Shown: positions 60,237 to 64,000 of the stretch, piece after piece
How positions within the stretch are numbered: position 1 is the stretch's first letter
How the letters are laid out: the number at the start of each line of letters is the position of its first letter
Assembly: GCA_020055645.1 (NCBI GenBank)
Contig: CM034546.1
Location: 117,168,375-117,232,374 of the forward strand
From: Tomocerus qinae
Taxonomy: Eukaryota; Arthropoda; Collembola; Entomobryomorpha; Tomoceridae
Direction: 5' to 3'
DNA: 64,000 bases
The notes under the pieces: model-generated
What the model was told of the DNA's origin: nothing
What the model saw: the letters and a program-made list of their open reading frames with translations, nothing else
Database searches by the model: none
Made by a program: the position numbers and the translations under genes

Positions 60237-63200
60237 CTAAAATGAAATGAGACATGGACAACATTAAAGGATGCTTTAGATTTGATTAGTTTGTTAAATA
60301 AAGCCACTATAACTAAATGACCTGAGTTAGTATTATTACTACAACATTGAAAATTGTTAATTCTGCAAAAACGTGTAAGAAAATGATAGCACGTTAAAGG
60401 GAAACGGTGAATCATGTACAAAGTTTCTCTGTCTTAATGATAACAATGTATTATGCTATACTACAATTGTAAGCAGGCTTAGGCTGAGTGAAAAGGAAAC
60501 AGTACAACTTACAAAGAACAAAGTTTTGTGTACATATATAGAAGTAATTTATCGATGTACTTGTATGTATAGGGTTAATACACACTCAGGTAGGGTTAGC
60601 AAGAAATAAATATATAGAAACTTTTATTGAGAATTAACTTACAAAAGGACTCACAGTCAGTGTGAAGAACGTATAGGAAAGTTAGACGGAAGTACAAAGT
60701 AGAAAGAGAAAAAGTAGATGATTTTATTGTTTAAGTAGAGTAGGTACACAGTTAGTAAAGTCAATCAGTCCAGCAGTATTGACTGAAGGGCGGTTGTGAG
60801 TAGACTGACTGGATTGGAGAATTTTCACTTGACTGGACTGGATATTGTGTTGCATCTATCATCTAATTTTCCATGCAATGTATTCAAAGCTAAAACTTAC
60901 GGACCGACCGACGTAGTAAAACTCCTTCAACATACATACACACCTCCCGAAACGAATTCACATCACATGCAGTGCCGAGTAGTCGAGTAGTTTGGCATGG
61001 CATGTATCTATAGGCATGTTCTTACCATAAACCATAACACTTATAACATAACACACCAAGTGATATTAGAACAATAGAACATATAGTAAATATAAAGTTC
61101 TTCGAGTTACACAAACTTAAATAAGGCAAGTCTGTATCCATGAATGTTGAGTTACACCGTAAAATTCACGTGTATGCCTGACTATTTTACTAGTGCTATA
61201 GCCCATATAGAATTTTACCATTATATATGGAGATACATACCCAAGATATACCCAAGACATTCCTTCATGAATTCATAGGGTCGTTGTGAATGGGTAGGCA
61301 AACCAGGAAGATCCTAGTGACATAATAACAAGTAAATGCTGTGTTAATGGTGGAAACTTTTTAGGGTTTACTCGAGATTTTCCTTATACATACGGAATTT
61401 TGTGTTAGTAACATAAGATCATAGAGCCATTGATTTTCACATTTACATTTTGCTTGGTATAAGACAAACGTTGAATCAAAAAGCATAGACATATGACTTT
61501 TGATTATCTGTTATATGCGGAAACATCAGCGGCTGAATACATACAGATAGTTAGTATGCAAAACTTGGCAAACAAAATCACTCTGCAATGCAACTCCTTA
61601 GCCAATAAACCTTAGGCACATGAAATTGTAGCTACTAAATGTTATTTTAGTGTATAAAAGGTTCTATTGTATTCTTCCATTTCATTTTCCATGCTCATCA
61701 TTCAAATACTCTCAGAAATTACCTGTTAGATATATAATACGACTTGTGGGTAATTTGAGTGCCTAACTAAAAGGGATGATTGTGACCTTCACAGATAGAC
61801 ATTACGAATGACTTTACTATTTTATTGTTTTACACTTCGCACTGTTTTTCATATCGTAAATACATAACAAGTATTTTTTACTGTCCCTACATTTGCTCAT
61901 CTACCACGCAATAATTTTATGTACATACACAGATACACATAATCATAAATGACTTGATGTAATAATAGCAAAAAGCAAAACGTATGAACATGTACTTGTT
62001 ACATAATACCTTACCTAATTACTTCTTATAGGGGTTGTATACGGATGGTATGATGCATTTAGCACATACAAATGTGACGGAGGGTTTATCCATTCATTAA
62101 CTAAAATTAGCATCAAGTTGTCCCAATGCAATGCAAGGATATTCAAAATAAATTGGTATAAAAGGTCATATCAAAGCACGACTTTTATGCTGATATAAAT
62201 CATAAACCTTAGAACCATAATTTGCCAACAGAGTATATTCTAGATCTAGAGAGATATTGAGTATGATAGGTTGAGAGGGAGATTAAACAGTAAAGGAAGC
62301 CATGAAAAATTATTTTGTCTTCTAGGCTCTACGTATCCTTTATTAACTTACGCATCCAATACGAAACGATGTAATAACATGAGACTATAGATTTTTTCAA
62401 TAATGGTTAAATGCTATCATTATTATTGTATAGCTGTTTTCCACTTTATACCAGAACCATTTGGGCTGTGTTGTTTTTAAATGAGTGACTGCATTCAGTG
62501 TGTAGACAAGATAAACTAAGGCGATTCGACACATAATCAAGTAGGATGTTTGAGTTATTTACACTTGCTACATACATTTTCTTATCTCTCTGTATGCATG
62601 AAGCCTATAATGCATCTATAGATATAATTATAGCCACAATTTCAATCTAAATACTATTATTACTGACTGTTGCACTTTGTATTTGAGAAAATAAATGGGA
62701 TTTACAATTTTTAGTATCAAACTAGCAAATTTTAGTTTAGTAAAATTGCTGGTAAAGGAAAGCTTCGACGAAATCGGTAAAGTGAGACATAAGACATGTC
62801 CAGCCCACATTATATTGAATGTAACTTAGTTCTGCTTAAGAATAAATTATACAAAACTATCAATGCGTGGGAACGGGAAGTACCTTATATCGCATGTCAA
62901 TTTATCGGATTTCATTGCTTCACTATGTGATGTAATGTAGAGTTAAACTTTAACCTATAGCTCCATATTTGTGGATGTAGTATGGATAAAATAAGTAAAA
63001 TGTACAGGGCTTAGCAGCATACTTTCTTATCTCTATCAGACCAGCATAATGGCTCCAAAAGCCTTGAACTTCTGTTGCACGATAAGAGCTTTTATATAGG
63101 CTTCTACCGGATCTGACATTAAAGATTTACCAGTAAAGACATGTAACAGCGTTAGAGTTCTATTCCTTAAGGATTTGATGATCAAGCATTTATAGCAAAT

Positions 63201-64000
63201 AGCTAGTTTTAGTTGCAATTTTGTGTTCATTTAGGCGTTACATAGAGCCATAAATTCATGCATAGAGAAATGGGATTAGCAAAGAAATACTTTAGTATGT
63301 ATTTAGCTTTTTCATCCACAAAAATGATCCATTCGATCCACAAAAATGACGAAAAGAGCAAAGAAAGTAGGTATTTCATTTTGAGTCGTGGCTGGCTAAG
63401 AGAGCTGCTATACGAATTTAGCAAAGAAAGTTTAAGTTTTAATGGAGAGCTGCTATACGGTTTAGCAAAGATAGTTTAAGTTACCTAAATACCTAAATAC
63501 TGTACATCAGTAGGCAGACATTCTTTAACTTACTGATTTTTCGGTGTTTTAAAATATGCAAAACATCTTTATATTTAGTTCAGCTAGATTAAAATTCTAA
63601 GTCAAGGCAAGGCTGCCTGCAGATCAAAAATATTATATTACTAATATGGGAGAAATTTTACATTGTCATAATCCCAATTCCAATAATCACCGCATAACAC
63701 AGTACACACACCTACTTCGCTCTAGAATCAAATAATCTCTTGCTTAATATTATTGATTGTTCAACATTGTCATAAATTAAAATTTGTATATTCTATCGAT
63801 TAAGATATGAAAAAGGAAAAAATTTTACTTTATCCAGTATAAGCGAAAGTTTGTAATAAACTGAAAATAGAGACAGAGACGGAACATTCTAGCCACGCAA
63901 CTGTGAACTGCTAAGGCGAGACCTTATTGCAGCATTAGAACTAATGCATGCTGGTATGTAAATATTTTGTAAAAAGCCTGAAACTACAATCAGCTACCAG
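60237..64000. other. 3.8-kb stretch upstream of GPD1 without a supported gene
   Basis: AT-rich; the left end probably holds GPD1 5'UTR and promoter. The only structured items are short direct repeats at 63313-63350 and 63401-63481. The open frames seen here look like chance. Confidence 0.35.
63401..63481. repeat. Imperfect 36-37-bp direct repeat
   Basis: GAGAGCTGCTATACG, followed by TTTAGCAAAG and AGTTTAAG, occurs at 63401-63437 and again at 63446-63481 with small differences. Just before it, ATCCACAAAAATGA occurs twice (63315-63350). Likely local slippage duplications. Confidence 0.6.

Noticed and set aside
60796..60990. 64-codon plus-strand frame upstream of GPD1
   Set aside because: No features; lies in promoter-side DNA of a minus-strand gene.
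63258..63479. 73-codon frame with internal repeat
   Set aside because: The frame exists because of local short duplications; no leader, domain or splice evidence.

Overview
The window is a piece of eukaryotic nuclear DNA, AT-rich, with short GT-AG introns, multi-exon genes and interspersed repeats. Recognisable products (a trissin-type neuropeptide, a collagen prolyl 4-hydroxylase alpha family, Ly6/three-finger proteins, LMAN1/ERGIC-53, cytosolic glycerol-3-phosphate dehydrogenase) point to an arthropod. Trissin is known from arthropods, which is the strongest taxonomic clue. Hexapod or springtail-like is my guess only; the sequence does not settle it. All exon models below were built by hand from splice sites and reading-frame continuity.

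Layout, left to right. 78-1148 (+): 3' end of an unrecognised gene. 2908-4524 (+): a LITAF-domain protein with a long N-terminal region of Arg/Ser/Asp repeats; its first exon is not found. 5776-17889 (+): three tandem prolyl 4-hydroxylase alpha-subunit genes, eight coding exons each with the same intron phases, all keeping the His-Asp-His-Lys catalytic set. The large intron of copy 1 holds nested repeats. The last exon of copy 3 is interrupted by a 2.16-kb foldback element flanked by a TAATGTA duplication. 21121-30561 (+): four dispersed paralogous Ly6/three-finger genes sharing a CxGCC core. 32789-35471 (+): LMAN1/ERGIC-53. 37566-38446 (-): an unknown secreted protein. 40997-41554 (+): a trissin precursor. 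43247-45709 (+): a four-pass membrane protein with a long proline-rich tail bearing a PPPPY motif, laid out like TMEM255. 47798-48211 (-): a small secreted protein. 53006-54943 (-): a single-pass membrane protein I do not recognise. 57657-60112 (-): GPD1, with a possible alternative N-terminal leader upstream.

Most of these genes are unrelated housekeeping or signalling genes placed side by side. The two real gene clusters are the P4HA array and the Ly6 group, both products of local duplication. Several products enter the secretory pathway (P4HA, LMAN1 cargo receptor, Ly6 proteins, trissin, two small secreted proteins), but I see no operon-like logic. Long stretches (about 23.4-26.7, 27.5-29.9, 48.2-53.0 and 60.4-64.0 kb) show no convincing gene.

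The most notable items are the foldback insertion that rewrites the C-terminus of P4HA copy 3, the Ly6 group with its CxGCC signature and varying intron positions, the trissin gene, the RS-repeat/LITAF fusion, and a basic, acid-free potential leader in frame with GPD1. I did not find a wholly new multi-gene system.
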